Positions 11,436 through 21,335 are shown, counted from the stretch's first letter. The stretch is DNA of 64,000 bases from Macrosoma leucophasiata (GCA_036365455.1 JAWQUS010000027.1:19208501-19272500), one strand, 5' to 3'. Made by a program: numbers and translations. The notes: generated by a model not told the origin, from the sequence alone.

Positions 11436-13322
11436 TTACCGGGGGGTGTTGTTTATCAGCCGGTTGACGTCGGCTGCGGCCAGGACCATTTCTACCCTGG
11501 CGTTGGGAAGGTGGGGATTTGCTTTAAAGTAGCAGTATCTGTCCAGCAGGGGCTGGAGTATGCTCATGTCAAACATGAGCGAAAAAGAGAGTACCTCGCT
11601 GATGAGGTCGAGTGGCGCCTGAGGGGGGCCGGGGGCGGGAGCCTGAAGGGCCATGGGTTGAGCCTGAGGGGCCTGGGTGGGTTTGTGGCGTGGTGCGGCC
11701 GTAGCGGCCAGCGGGGGCCTGATGGGAGTTGGCACGGGGGCCGGAGCGGGGGCCGGAGCCGGGGCCGGGGCGGGAGCCGGGGCCGGGGCTGGGGCTGGGA
11801 CCGATTTTGGAGCGGCCTGAGGGGCCTTCGCGGGTGCCCGAGCGACCGGGGTGGTCGTGGGCGGCGGGATCACTCCTTTAAGAAGGGGGAAGTGGGTGGT
11901 GCTCATGAGGGAGGGCGGCGGGCCGGTCCTCTATGCGGGGGCCAAGATGGGGTTGGGGGTCCTCTCGAATTGAGGGGCCGCTCTGGGTGGGATTGGGCGA
12001 CGACCCCTGGTGGGGATTCGTGCCGCTTTGGGAGCCTCTTTGCATCCCCTATAATTGGCGGGGTGTCCTGCCTGCCCGCAGAGTATACAGCTCGGGGGCT
12101 CCGAGCATGCAGCTCTGTCCTTGGGGCGTGTGCAATCGGCCGTGCCGTGGTCTTCCAGGCACTTTACGCACCTGGGGCGCATTTTGCACCGACCTGAGGC
12201 ATGTCCGTATCGTTGGCAGTTATGACACTGCCCTATGTTTCCCCTTTTGTTAGGGGGCTCGACACGGATGCCACCGAGTCCCGCAACATCTTTGATGTTG
12301 AAGATTGCGGTGGCTTCCTTGGTGTTGTCAAGAATGACTAGCACCATTTCAAGGTGCCCGTTTTGGCCCCTGTGCCCGCGGTGCATCCTATGCACTTGCT
12401 GCACGGGGAGGGCTTTGACCTCTTTGAGGTCGGTCATAATCTCCTCGGGTGTGAGGAAAATGGGGAGGTTGCGTATGACAACGCGACGCCGTTTCTCCTC
12501 TGGGAGGGCGTATGTAAAATACTGTAAGCCTCTCTCGTCAAAGAGCGAGGTGGCTGTACGGTGGTGGGAGGAGGACTCCAGTTGGATGGTGTAACAACCA
12601 TCCTTGGGATTCCATCTGGTATGGAGGGGGACGACCCCTTTGACCTTCAGCGATGCTGAGAGGTCGGTCCAATTGAATTTGTCGGACCCTAGGAGTTTGA
12701 GTGGGGGGGGGCGTTTGGATTTAGGCGCTCCTGGGGCGCTAGCCTGTGAACTCGCTGAGGGCGAGCTGGCTTGGGATTGGTGCGCGGGAGATGCGCTACC
12801 TCGAGAGGTTATCGCGGGGGTGGGGGGAGAGGCTGTGATTCTCACAGCTTTGGCGGGAACGGAGGGCTCCTCGGCCTGGGTTTTGCGGGTTTTCCGCTTT
12901 CGCTTGCCTCCTTTGACGAGCGTGAAGTCGTCTGTGTCGGAGGCGGACTCCTCATTGGACGCCTGTCCTACGGACATTGCGTCTGAGTCCGTAGAGCGTT
13001 CCTGGCCGGGAGTGGGGGAGGGGGTGGCGGACTCTGCTTGGTCCAAGAGTGGGGGGGCTGCGGACTGGGATGCGTCCGGAGAACAAACGGACTCAGGATG
13101 GTCCGAGACAGAGCGGCTCTGAGTGGGCGATCGAGAGCGCGGGGAGGGGGGGGAGCGTGAGCGGGGCTTTGGAGGTCTTGAGCCCTCACAAATGGATTCC
13201 AGGAATCCGTCGGGCAGGGGGTCAGGTAACTCCTGCATAATGCGGGTGAATTTGGCACTGATTTTACTGCTTTTCAGCAGGATGGCAAAAGCTGCCTCAA
13301 GCTTCCTTTTCTCCTCAGACAT
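11436..13322 (-). pseudogene. LINE ORF1 (gag-like, zinc knuckles), one in-frame stop
   Basis: ATG at 13322 runs to TAA at 11436, 628 codons, interrupted only by an amber stop at 11931-11933; both parts share one frame. The N-terminal half is Ser/Pro-rich. The middle resembles the RNA-binding region of jockey ORF1 proteins, around VVIRNLPIFL. It is followed by three CCHC knuckles at residues 366-379 (CHNCQRYGHASGRC), 385-397 and 412-427. The part after the stop has a long Ala-Pro repeat and ends about 150 residues later. The stop could be a point mutation or, less likely, the true end. Such proteins bind the element RNA and direct it to its target. Confidence 0.85.
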
Positions 13323-13490
13323 GTTGTCTGGGGAGAAAAGGACTCAGCGAATGGGGGAAATGGACGTTTGCGGACTTGGTGGTTTTTATCCCTATCTCGA
13401 CCTAAGAACGCACGAAACAAGAGGGTTCGGTTATCGAACACGTTCCCCGGGAAGAACCCACAACAAACCCGGGGCAATCGTGTGTTTAAA
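13323..13490 (-). other. LINE 5' UTR, part next to ORF1
   Basis: About 168 nt between the ORF1 start and the LTR-element insertion. It is not a known motif region; it continues beyond the LTR element at 18713. Confidence 0.8.
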
Positions 13491-13494
13491 CGCG

Positions 13495-14130
13495 TGTAGG
13501 CTCCTTTCCTACATTTGACACAAATATTAATTATACAAACATAAATACAGAAAGTATTATACATACCTACTAAAACATATTTATAATTTATACAAATTTA
13601 TATTGTTTATCTATTACTTGAATATTTATCTATAACACAATCATTAACTAAACTGGTATACACCCGATACCTGATTTCTGGTACCGGGTATCAACGACAA
13701 CTGGTACCGACCACGCTACAACACTAGACGTATCGGTACATAAATACTACATAACGCGCGATGTGTTGCGCGCGCACGCTGCGCGCGCATACGGCACGGA
13801 CCGCGTTGGCGCATGGCGGCAAAACCAGTCTCGACTCTGATTTGACGCGGAACGCTTGCCTCTCGCCCGCGTTTATGCCTAACGTACTTTAGTTTACATA
13901 TAAGTTTAGTTTATGTAACCCGCTTTCTCTTCCATTTCTCAACTATTCTTTCTACCGAACTATTATATCTCTGTGCTTGTACTTCTGCTTCATCTAACTT
14001 CTTGCACCTTCTAACTTAGTGAGTGTGTTATGTGTAACGGTCAGAACATTATATTCATACCAAAAACTGTAAGTGTTTATGTTATATACCTTTACACCAT
14101 CTACATTACATACACCTCCTGCCCGCTAAA
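13495..14130 (+). repeat. 5' LTR
   Basis: Begins TGTAGGCTCC and ends CCGCTAAA. Compared by eye with the 3' LTR, the only difference is CCTACAT here against CTTACAT there (base 13510). It holds a GC-rich CGCGCGC patch near 13770. The exact 3' border could shift by a few bases because the flanks share TAAAC. Confidence 0.92.
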
Positions 14131-14131
14131 C

Positions 14132-14141
14132 TGGTGACCCC
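14132..14141 (+). other. tRNA-Trp primer binding site
   Basis: TGGTGACCCC, one base after the 5' LTR, is complementary to the 3' end of tRNA-Trp (GGGGTCACCA), the primer used by CsRn1-type elements. Confidence 0.8.
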
Positions 14142-14155
14142 ATAAGGACAATACA

Positions 14156-15001
14156 ATGGAGAAGTTTCTAGACGCACATAAAACCACGCCCGGTACTAGT
14201 GATGGGACACCGTCGACGAATGATACCGATATCTGCAAAGTTGGTGTTCGTGTTCCACCCTTTTGGGCGGAAGAGCCTGAGATTTGGTTCGCGCAAGTGG
14301 AAGGGCAGTTCGCAATTTCTGGTATCACAAGTGATTTCACCAAATTTAATTATGTGATCAGTCAACTTGACAACCTTCACTCTAGAGAGATTAAAGACAT
14401 AATTATTAATCCTCCAACGACGGACAGATATGCTAAATTAAAGAGCGAATTAATTAAAAGGCTAAGCGCGTCAAACGAAAAGAAGATCAAACAGTTATTG
14501 ATGCATGAGGAGCTTGGAGACCGTAAGCCCTCACAATTTCTTCGCCACCTCAAGAGTCTTGCCAGTGTCGACGTGCCTGATGATTTTCTGAGTACCATCT
14601 GGGTCAGTCGTCTACCAATTAGTCTCCAGACGGTGCTCGCAGGTCAACCAGCGTCATCTACCCTCGAGGACCTGGCTGATCTCGCCGATCGAGTTAGTGA
14701 CGTTGCTGTTTTGTCGCCTCGAGTTGCAACTTTGACTGATGGAGCTTCCAACTCAGTCCTCCAACAACTTCATGTGGAAATCGCCGAGCTTCGAAAGCAG
14801 TTTCAGAACCTGTCTTCTGATAGACAGGGTAGATCGCGATCTCGTACTCCTAGAGGAAATCAAAAATCTTCACGCCAGAGGTCGCAGTCTAGCTACCGCA
14901 AGCACCCACTTTGCTGGTACCACAGTAAGTTTGGCGAGAAAGCAGCGCGGTGCATCAAGCCTTGTGACTACAAGTCGGAAAACACCAACGGCAGTCGGTA
15001 A
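14156..15001 (+). CDS. gag: Gag of the LTR retrotransposon
   Basis: 281 codons from the first ATG after the primer site. The N-terminal half has the capsid-like region of CsRn1-type Gag (VPPFWAEEPEIWFAQVEGQF, then FVISQLD-like text). A Ser/Arg-rich tract follows at about residues 225-250. A nucleocapsid box lies at residues 252-269, CWYHSKFGEKAARCIKPC. The stop TAA shares its last A with the ATG of the next frame (TAATG at 14999-15003). The frame is intact. Gag forms the particle and binds element RNA. Confidence 0.93.
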   Translation: MEKFLDAHKTTPGTSDGTPSTNDTDICKVGVRVPPFWAEEPEIWFAQVEGQFAISGITSDFTKFNYVISQLDNLHSREIKDIIINPPTTDRYAKLKSELIKRLSASNEKKIKQLLMHEELGDRKPSQFLRHLKSLASVDVPDDFLSTIWVSRLPISLQTVLAGQPASSTLEDLADLADRVSDVAVLSPRVATLTDGASNSVLQQLHVEIAELRKQFQNLSSDRQGRSRSRTPRGNQKSSRQRSQSSYRKHPLCWYHSKFGEKAARCIKPCDYKSENTNGSR

Positions 15002-15411
15002 TGGCGGCTGACGACTGCCCTGTTTCTTCTACTGGTCGCCTGTTTATCACCGATCGTTCTTCGAAGATGCAATTCCTGGTCGACACCGGTAGCGACCTCT
15101 GCGTCTTCCCACGGTCGGCTGTAAGTGATCGTCGCTCTCGGACAGAATATAACTTGTGTGCGGCAAACGGTTCTACCATTTACACGTATGGATATATAAA
15201 TTTAAATTTAGATTTTGGTTTGCGCAGAAATTTTGAATGGCGATTTGTTGTAGCCGATGTAACCAAGCCAATTATAGGTGTAGATTTTTTAAAATTTTAT
15301 AGCTTGATTGTTGACTGTCGTAATAAGCGTTTAATAGATAATGTTACTTCTTTAGCAGCTTGCCTTGTCAGCCAAATGCAGCGTGTCGTCGATCAAAGTC
15401 GTGACGGGTGA
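15001..15411 (+). CDS. pol: Pol N-terminal part: aspartic protease
   Basis: Starts at the ATG overlapping the gag stop and stays open for 136 codons. Residues 27-31 contain the active-site DTGSD ([12 protein letters not shown]), followed by the flap and GVDFL region of a retropepsin. It ends at TGA 15409 while the reverse transcriptase is in the next frame. The two frames overlap only from 15356 to 15411, so a +1 shift, or loss of one extra base, would be needed to link them. In this young element the shift may be a recent single-base insertion or a programmed frameshift. Confidence 0.88.
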   Translation: MAADDCPVSSTGRLFITDRSSKMQFLVDTGSDLCVFPRSAVSDRRSRTEYNLCAANGSTIYTYGYINLNLDFGLRRNFEWRFVVADVTKPIIGVDFLKFYSLIVDCRNKRLIDNVTSLAACLVSQMQRVVDQSRDG

Positions 15412-18052
15412 GTCCCGCTACCACAAGATTCTCAACGAGTACTTTGAGATAACTCGTCCGGCAGGTAGATACCCACACACTACACCACACAACACTGTCC
15501 ATTATATTCGTACGACACCAGGCCCTCCAGTATCTTTACCCCCTCGTCGATTAGCTCCTGATAAATTGAAGATAGCGCAAGCAGAGTTCCAGTCTATGCT
15601 GGCCAATGGCACAGCCAGACCTTCGCAGAGCCCTTGGTCGTCGCCTCTTCACCTGGCGCCAAAGAAGAATAACGGATGGCGTCCGTGTGGCGACTATCGC
15701 AAGCTCAATGCCCGCACAATCCCTGATAGGTACCCGATTAAGCATATTCATGACTTTACACATAATATTGCTTCGTGTAAAATTTACAGCGTTTTAGATT
15801 TAGAACGGGCTTACAATCAGGTACCAGTCAGCGCCGAGGACATTCCGAAGACCGCCATCACAACCCCATTTGGATTATTTGAATTCCCTTTCATGACATT
15901 TGGTCTTCGAAATGCGGGCCAAACTTTTCAAAGGTTTGTCGACGAAATGACAAGGGGACTCGATTTCGTGTACTGTTATTTAGACGATTTTCTAATTTAT
16001 TCGCGCGATGAAGAGGAGCATGAGAAGCACCTCCGTATTGTTTTCGACAGACTGAAAGCATACGGGATGCTAGTTAACACTTCTAAGTGCATTTTTGGTG
16101 TGAACGAGGTAAACTATTTAGGTTACACAATTTCTGAGGCAGGATGCAAACCTTTAAATTCGAAAGTTCAAGCCATAATTGATTTTCCCACTCCTACGAA
16201 TGTTCGTCAGTTGAGAGGTTTCTTAGGTATGCTCAATTTTTACAGGAGATTTATTCCTCTAGCTGCCCCAATTCAAGCACCATTACACGCTTTATTGACG
16301 GGATCCGTTAAAGGTTCTCAGCCAATCAAATTGTCAGGTGTCACACTAGAAGCTTTTCAGGCCTGTAAGGAAAGTCTTTCCAATGCCACCCTTCTAGCTC
16401 ACCCAGACTGTACTGCCAAACTCGCCGTAGTCACAGATGCGTCTGATAAGGCTATCGGCGCGGTTTTACAGCAATATAAAGACGATGCATGGCAGCCTTT
16501 ATCTTTCTTTTCTAGAAAGTTGAGTCCTTCTCAAGTCAAATATTCGCCATATGACAGGGAGTTACTGGCTATTTATGAAGCTATTAAATACTTTAAACAT
16601 ATGCTTGAAGCAAGGCATTTTGTAATTTATACTGACCACAAGCCAATCAGTTTCGCATTCCATGAACGGAAGAACAACTGTTCGCCTAGGCAGTATAGAT
16701 ATTTAGATTATATATCACAATTTACGACGGACATTCGGCATATATCCGGCAAGGACAACGTTGTTGCCGATACATTGTCACGAGTCGAAGAATTAGTAGC
16801 ACCCGTCAGCCTCGAAAATTTAGCCAATAGCCAGAATACAGACCCTGAATTGGAGAAACTCATTGCAGAAGGCTCTTCATTGCAATTTCGGAAGCTACAT
16901 GTCCCTGGATGTCAAATTCCTCTGTACTGCGATGTCAGTACAATGAATTCCAGGCCTTATGTACCTAAACCTTTTCGCAAACAAATATTTGATAGTTTGC
17001 ATTCGCTAAGTCACCCCGGTGCCAACGCTTCGGTCAAATTAGTAGCCGAGCGCTTTGTTTGGCCCGGCATGAGAGCAAACTGTCGGGATTGGGCGCGTGC
17101 CTGTCTACCATGTCAACGAGCTAAGGTCACTCGTCACGTGACTGCCCCCGTTGGCACCTACAAGACGCCGCGCATGCGATTCAAGCAGATCCATATTGAT
17201 CTGATTGGACCCCTTCCTCTATCTCAAGGCTATCGATACTGTCTTACGGCCGTAGATCGATTTACGCGATGGCCGGAAGCAGTACCGATAGAAGATATAA
17301 CAGCGGAAACCGTTGCAAAAGCTTTGTTGTCAACCTGGATTGCTCGATTTGGCTGTCCCACAAACATCATAACTGATCGTGGTCGACAGTTTGAGTCAGC
17401 CTTATTCCAATCTTTGTCAAAGATTGCAGGGTTTGAGCATAAGCGGACAACAGCTTACCATCCGGCTTGCAACGGCCTCGTTGAACGCTTTCATCGCCAG
17501 CTCAAGGCCGCGATAGTTTGCCACTCGAACGACAGGTGGACAGAGTCATTGCCGTTAGTTCTGTTAGGCATAAGAACTGCCTTTAAAGAAGATTTGCAGT
17601 CGTCTTCGGCTGAATTAGTCTATGGCGAGCCGTTAAGATTACCTGGTGAGTTTTTTGAGTCCACTACCAGCGGTACTACTGATATGTCTGAATTTTCTGC
17701 GAGGCTCAAAATTTTAACCTCTAAGTTGCAGCCAGTCCCAGCTTCACGGCATTGCAAGCCAAAAGTATTCGTTTACAAGGAACTTGAAACTTGCGATCAC
17801 GTTTTCCTCCGCGAAGACGCATTGCGAGGTTCTTTACAGCCTGCCTACACTGGGCCACATAAGGTTCTTGCCAGAGGTGACAAAGTATTTAAAATTTTGT
17901 TAAATAATAAGGAATCGAATGTATCTATTGATCGGCTGAAACCAGCTTTTATACTTTGTGTGAAGGATGAAAAACCCGTTCCTGAGGTTCCTCAGGGGTA
18001 CGTCACTCGTTATGGTCGTAAAATACAATTTACAGATTTTTATCGCCCTTGA
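15356..18052 (+). CDS. pol: Pol: reverse transcriptase, RNase H and integrase
   Basis: Open for about 898 codons in the frame +1 to the protease; there is no upstream ATG that fits, so it is probably reached by fusion to the protease part. The RT shows [30 protein letters not shown] and the catalytic YLDD (about nt 15976). RNase H shows [20 protein letters not shown] and YTDHK. The integrase has an HHCC zinc finger (about nt 17000-17115), then DLIGPL, TDRGRQF and NGLVERFH carrying the D, D and E residues. A TTG at 15365 is not a likely start in an animal. Confidence 0.92.
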   Translation, partial: QLALSAKCSVSSIKVVTGESRYHKILNEYFEITRPAGRYPHTTPHNTVHYIRTTPGPPVSLPPRRLAPDKLKIAQAEFQSMLANGTARPSQSPWSSPLHLAPKKNNGWRPCGDYRKLNARTIPDRYPIKHIHDFTHNIASCKIYSVLDLERAYNQVPVSAEDIPKTAITTPFGLFEFPFMTFGLRNAGQTFQRFVDEMTRGLDFVYCYLDDFLIYSRDEEEHEKHLRIVFDRLKAYGMLVNTSKCIFGVNEVNYLGYTISEAGCKPLNSKVQAIIDFPTPTNVRQLRGFLGMLNFYRRFIPLAAPIQAPLHALLTGSVKGSQPIKLSGVTLEAFQACKESLSNATLLAHPDCTAKLAVVTDASDKAIGAVLQQYKDDAWQPLSFFSRKLSPSQVKYSPYDRELLAIYEAIKYFKHMLEARHFVIYTDHKPISFAFHERKNNCSPRQYRYLDYISQFTTDIRHISGKDNVVADTLSRVEELVAPVSLENLANSQNTDPELEKLIAEGSSLQFRKLHVPGCQIPLYCDVSTMNSRPYVPKPFRKQIFDSLHSLSHPGANASVKLVAERFVWPGMRANCRDWARACLPCQRAKVTRHVTAPVGTYKTPRMRFKQIHIDLIGPLPLSQGYRYCLTAVDRFTRWPEAVPIEDITAETVAKALLSTWIARFGCPTNIITDRGRQFESALFQSLSKIAGFEHKRTTAYHPACNGLVERFHRQLKAAIVCHSNDRWTESLPLVLLGIRTAFKEDLQSSSAELVYGEPLRLPGEFFESTTSGTTDMSEFSARLKILTSKLQPVPASRHCKPKVFVYKELETCDHVFLREDALRGSLQPAYTGPHKVLARGDKVFKILLNNKESNVSIDRLKPAFILCVKDEKPVPEVPQGYVTRYGRKIQFTDFYRP

Positions 18053-18057
18053 CGGTC

Positions 18058-18072
18058 TCTGGAGGGGGGTGG
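18058..18072 (+). other. Polypurine tract
   Basis: TCTGGAGGGGGGTGG directly before the 3' LTR; primes plus-strand DNA synthesis in LTR elements. Confidence 0.85.
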
Positions 18073-18708
18073 TGTAGGCTCCTTTCTTACATTTGACACA
18101 AATATTAATTATACAAACATAAATACAGAAAGTATTATACATACCTACTAAAACATATTTATAATTTATACAAATTTATATTGTTTATCTATTACTTGAA
18201 TATTTATCTATAACACAATCATTAACTAAACTGGTATACACCCGATACCTGATTTCTGGTACCGGGTATCAACGACAACTGGTACCGACCACGCTACAAC
18301 ACTAGACGTATCGGTACATAAATACTACATAACGCGCGATGTGTTGCGCGCGCACGCTGCGCGCGCATACGGCACGGACCGCGTTGGCGCATGGCGGCAA
18401 AACCAGTCTCGACTCTGATTTGACGCGGAACGCTTGCCTCTCGCCCGCGTTTATGCCTAACGTACTTTAGTTTACATATAAGTTTAGTTTATGTAACCCG
18501 CTTTCTCTTCCATTTCTCAACTATTCTTTCTACCGAACTATTATATCTCTGTGCTTGTACTTCTGCTTCATCTAACTTCTTGCACCTTCTAACTTAGTGA
18601 GTGTGTTATGTGTAACGGTCAGAACATTATATTCATACCAAAAACTGTAAGTGTTTATGTTATATACCTTTACACCATCTACATTACATACACCTCCTGC
18701 CCGCTAAA
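18073..18708 (+). repeat. 3' LTR
   Basis: Same length as the 5' LTR with a single substitution. It directly follows the polypurine tract and precedes the 4-bp duplication CGCG. Confidence 0.92.
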
Positions 18709-18712
18709 CGCG

Positions 18713-19417
18713 CCTATAAATTAAACGCGGGGTATTTATCCCTACCTCCCGGGTGGGACAACCCGGGAGTGTGTGAGGTGTAATTACCTCCTCGCCGGGA
18801 TAGGCGAGGAGGGTGTGTCCTATGGTGAGCCCTAAGCTTGTATCGCCCTCGGCCAATCTTAATGTGCCGAGGGGCCCTAAGGTAACGTCTGTCTGTCAGT
18901 ACTTGTACGGCAGAGACTATGGGGTCACTCCAAATGCCTCTGTTCTAACCGTACACTTCCGATTTCGCTTTAGCCTGAAGGGCGCAGCAACGTCACGGGT
19001 CTTCGTTTAGTCGGTTTCGTTGGCACTGTTAAGTTTCAGCCGACTTGCCCTGAGGGGACCAAATTGTTGTTTAATTGTTGACGCTTCGGAACTGGTAGGA
19101 ACTGCGTACACCCCAATTCCTCGAAACACGGCGGTCGGTCAAAAGACTGACTGTCGTTATCGGTAATTAGGACTTAAACCCAATTCCACGAAACAACGAT
19201 TAGTCAAGGACTAATCGTCGTTATCGGTAATTAGGGCTTAAACCCCAATTCCACGAAACGGGCGGTCGGTCGAGGACTAACCGTCGTTATCGGAGATTAG
19301 GGCGGCGATAAGCCGAAACTCGCGAACAATACACTCGCGATAGCGCTCTACCAGAAGGGAGAGCGAGAACAATGGAAGCGTGCGTTCAGGACGAGCGCAC
19401 GAACCGGAATGTGACAC
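18713..19417 (-). other. LINE 5' UTR, distal part with promoter-like monomers
   Basis: About 705 nt of relatively GC-rich sequence with the same character as the LINE, ending precisely at the right target duplication. It contains near-perfect inverted repeats (for example CCTCCCGGGTGGGACAACCCGGGAG near 18746-18770) and three tandem 65-67-nt repeats at 19113-19302. No coding region was seen. Confidence 0.8.
19113..19302 (-). repeat. Three tandem repeats in the LINE 5' UTR
   Basis: Units start at 19113, 19180 and 19245, each with CCAATTCC, CGAAAC, a variable GGTCGGTC/GATTAGTC block, GTCGTTATCGG and an ATTAG tract. In several LINEs repeated 5' monomers act as the internal promoter; that role here is an inference. 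Confidence 0.75.
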
Positions 19418-19430
19418 GATGTAATAAGGA
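19418..19430. repeat. Right target-site duplication of the jockey-like LINE
   Basis: Second copy of the 13-bp duplication. The bases that follow (GCAACTTAAGCTACTTTTAT) resume the local repeat unit seen at 7812-7832 and 8053-8072, which shows the insertion split one such unit. Confidence 0.9.
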
Positions 19431-19449
19431 GCAACTTAAGCTACTTTTA

Positions 19450-19536
19450 TACTAGCTGCGCCCACGACTTCGTCCGGGTAGATACTGAACAATCATAATT
19501 TTTCTCACGTGGACGAAGTCGCGGGCACAGCTAGTC
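19450..19536. repeat. Short inverted repeat with 25-bp arms
   Basis: ACTAGCTGCGCCCACGACTT and GTCC at the left return inverted at 19512-19536 around about 37 nt. The ACTAG/CTAGT tips suggest two joined repeat ends. Confidence 0.75.
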
Positions 19537-19724
19537 TATAATATAAAAATAACTCGGGTTTTCCTTCCTGACGCTATAACTCCAGAACTCACGAACCGAT
19601 TTCCACGATTTTGCATTCGTTGGAAAAGTCTCGGGCTCCGTGAGGTTTATTTATTTTTTTTTTTTTTATAGCAAAGAAAATTAAGGAAAAAATATTTATA
19701 CGACATCCAAGCGGGCGAAGCCGC

Positions 19725-20083
19725 GGCACACCGCGGACACTCCGCCAAAATTCTATACAAACGCTTTATTTGGTCACACCGCGGACACTCCGCCAAAATT
19801 CCATACAAACGCTTAATTTGGTCACACCGCGGACACTCCGCCAAAATTCCATACAAAAGCTTAATTTGGTTTCTATCCATCAGTGACGTATATTTACACG
19901 CACCTGTGTGCGTAGCACGTACAAAATACCAACCGTCGCCCATAAAGGCGTACAAAATACCAACCGTCGCCCATAAGAGAGGAAGGGGTTGTGTATGTGT
20001 GCATATCAGGCGGGACGTCAAAGTGTCCATTCTATACGTAGTATTATTACATATTCTCTGGGTGCGGGCAACAGCTAGTTATT
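19725..20083 (+). repeat. REP-E copy with three internal tandem units
   Basis: The unit CACACCGCGGACACTCCGCC, AAAATTC, ATACAAACGCTT, ATTTGGT recurs at about 19725, 19775 and 19823 (period about 49-50 bp). A second doublet, CGTACAAAATACCAACCGTCG, occurs at 19918 and 19949. The copy ends GCGGGCAACAGCTAGT. Confidence 0.75.
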
Positions 20084-20097
20084 TATTTAAATGTAAA

Positions 20098-20340
20098 AAA
20101 AAAATCCTGTTCGTTAGTCTCGCTAAAACTCGAGAACGGCTGTACCAATTTGACTAATTTTGGTTTTGAATTATTTTTGGAAGTCCAGGGAAGGCTTAAA
20201 AAGTAAGAAAATATGAAGAAACTGAAGGGAAATAGTGAAAACCACAATTTTATTTTCCCATACTAATATTCCGTATCTATCAAACCTTTGACACATTATT
20301 ACATTCTGAGGCAATACGAAGATTGCCGGGTCAGCTAGTA
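20098..20340 (+). mobile_element. REP-H copy ending in CTAGT
   Basis: From TGTTCGTTAGTCTCGCTAAAA to GATTGCCGGGTCAGCTAGT. The CTAGT end fits a Helitron-like 3' terminus; no coding capacity. Confidence 0.7.
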
Positions 20341-20454
20341 CTTAAATAAATTAATATTTAAATATACGTTAGATAAATCCATAAAAATTGTTATATTTGA
20401 ATGAGTGTAGCTCTCGAGAATCTAGGAACATAAAATAATTTAATTGAATAATTA

Positions 20455-21105
20455 ACTGTAAGGGTGCAATTCTGCGGGTCGCGATCGATTGCGGCCGCGC
20501 GCGACTTTAGATGTAGTATGAAAATGTTTCCATACATTTTCCGCTTCAGAGGTTCGCGACAGACGCGCGCGGCCGATGACGTCATCGGCCGCGCGCGGCC
20601 GTGTTAGGTTAGGATCCCACTGCAAAATCATTTCGTTCTTCCAGATATGCTGCAAACCTATTTTTACGCATGTTTATAATCTAGAGAACATATAGAATAT
20701 ACTAGGTCGCCTACCAAAATTTGGTCGCAAGACAAAAATTTGGTATTTTTAATTAAATTATTTTATCAGGTTTGCAGCATATCTGGGTGAACAAAATGAT
20801 TCTGCAGTGGGATCTTAACAATGTCTTGAAAATTTCGTAATTAGTCGGTGTTGTCTGTCAAAATGACAAACATATTAAATGTGCTGTGTAACTAGCCAGT
20901 GGTAAAATGGTTTCAACATAGAGGTTCGTTATGTTTATACCATGAAATCCATGAAGTTTCTGACCTCATCGGCCGCGCGCGGTTTGCGACTGTCGTTAAC
21001 TGCGCGCGTCTGTCGCTAACCGCGGAATCGGTTCCATACATTTTCATACTGCATGTATAGTCGCGCGCGGCCGCGATCTGTCGCGACCCGCGGAATTGCA
21101 CCTTA
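20455..21105. repeat. Large imperfect inverted repeat, GC-rich arms
   Basis: Left arm 20461-20660 (GGGTGCAATTCTGCGGGTCGCG, GCGGCCGCGCGCGACT, GGATCCCACTGCA, CAGATATGCTGCAAACC) recurs inverted at 20768-20815 and 20958-21105 with an extra 140 bp between the two right pieces. Probably a foldback element enlarged by insertion. Confidence 0.7.
20564..20597. repeat. 34-bp perfect palindrome with a central TGACGTCA
   Basis: Symmetric about 20580/20581: CGCGCGCGGCCGATGAC and its exact reverse complement. The centre is a consensus CRE/ATF site, which may be chance within the palindrome. Confidence 0.85.
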
Positions 21106-21114
21106 AAACTATAA

Positions 21115-21290
21115 CATGATTGACTGCAAGCACTACAAAACTATCCCTAGTGAGTCAATGCGCTGTTTACATTCAGTCGTCTCGCAAGTTGTGAAAATGA
21201 GCAGCTACAAAACAAAACCTGCGGCTGCACACACTTTCTTTCACGACTTTCGTTCACAACGTAGGAGTCATGAGTTACAAAATTAAAAAC
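21115..21290 (+). repeat. Local repeat family, copy 1
   Basis: TGCAAGCACTACAAAACTAT, AATGCGCTGTTTACATTCAGTCG and ACACTTTCTTTCACGAC recur at 22350-22520 and, reversed, at 24050-24155; a short piece is at 21468-21540. Function unknown. Confidence 0.6.
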
Positions 21291-21335
21291 TCACTTATTT
21301 TTTGTTGTTTTCCAGCTATTTGTTTTTATTGTTTA

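Larger units (their letters stand above)
13495..18708 (+). mobile_element. CsRn1-type Ty3/gypsy LTR retrotransposon
   Basis: A 5214-bp element with 636-bp LTRs, a primer site matching tRNA-Trp, gag, protease, reverse transcriptase, RNase H and integrase in Ty3/gypsy order, and a purine tract before the 3' LTR. CGCG flanks both ends (13491-13494 and 18709-18712) as a 4-bp target duplication. The Gag Cys-His box of form C-x2-H-x9-C-x3-C and the tRNA-Trp primer are traits of the CsRn1 clade, known in insects from silkworm Kabuki and Yokozuna. The LTRs differ at one base, so insertion was recent. It lies antisense to the host LINE. Confidence 0.93.
8187..19417 (-). mobile_element. Full-length jockey-like LINE, split by a nested LTR element
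   Basis: Read on the - strand, the element has a 5' UTR of about 877 nt, ORF1 with three zinc knuckles, ORF2 with endonuclease and reverse transcriptase, a short 3' UTR and an A-rich tail (8187-8211). The 13-bp sequence GATGTAATAAGGA lies directly on both sides (8174-8186 and 19418-19430), a target-site duplication. Without the nested LTR element and its 4-bp duplication the LINE is about 6013 bp, a normal full length. ORF1 and ORF2 sequence, including the knuckle pattern and SDHRP and YADD motifs, fits the jockey clade. In-frame stops make this copy defective. Confidence 0.9.

Noticed and set aside
11421..12197. 258-codon frame opposite LINE ORF1, very Gly-rich
   Set aside because: It is the complement of the Ala-Pro and Pro/Ser-rich ORF1 coding sequence; a shadow frame.
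12604..13122. 172-codon frame on the + strand
   Set aside because: Shadow of the Ser/Pro-rich N-terminus of LINE ORF1.
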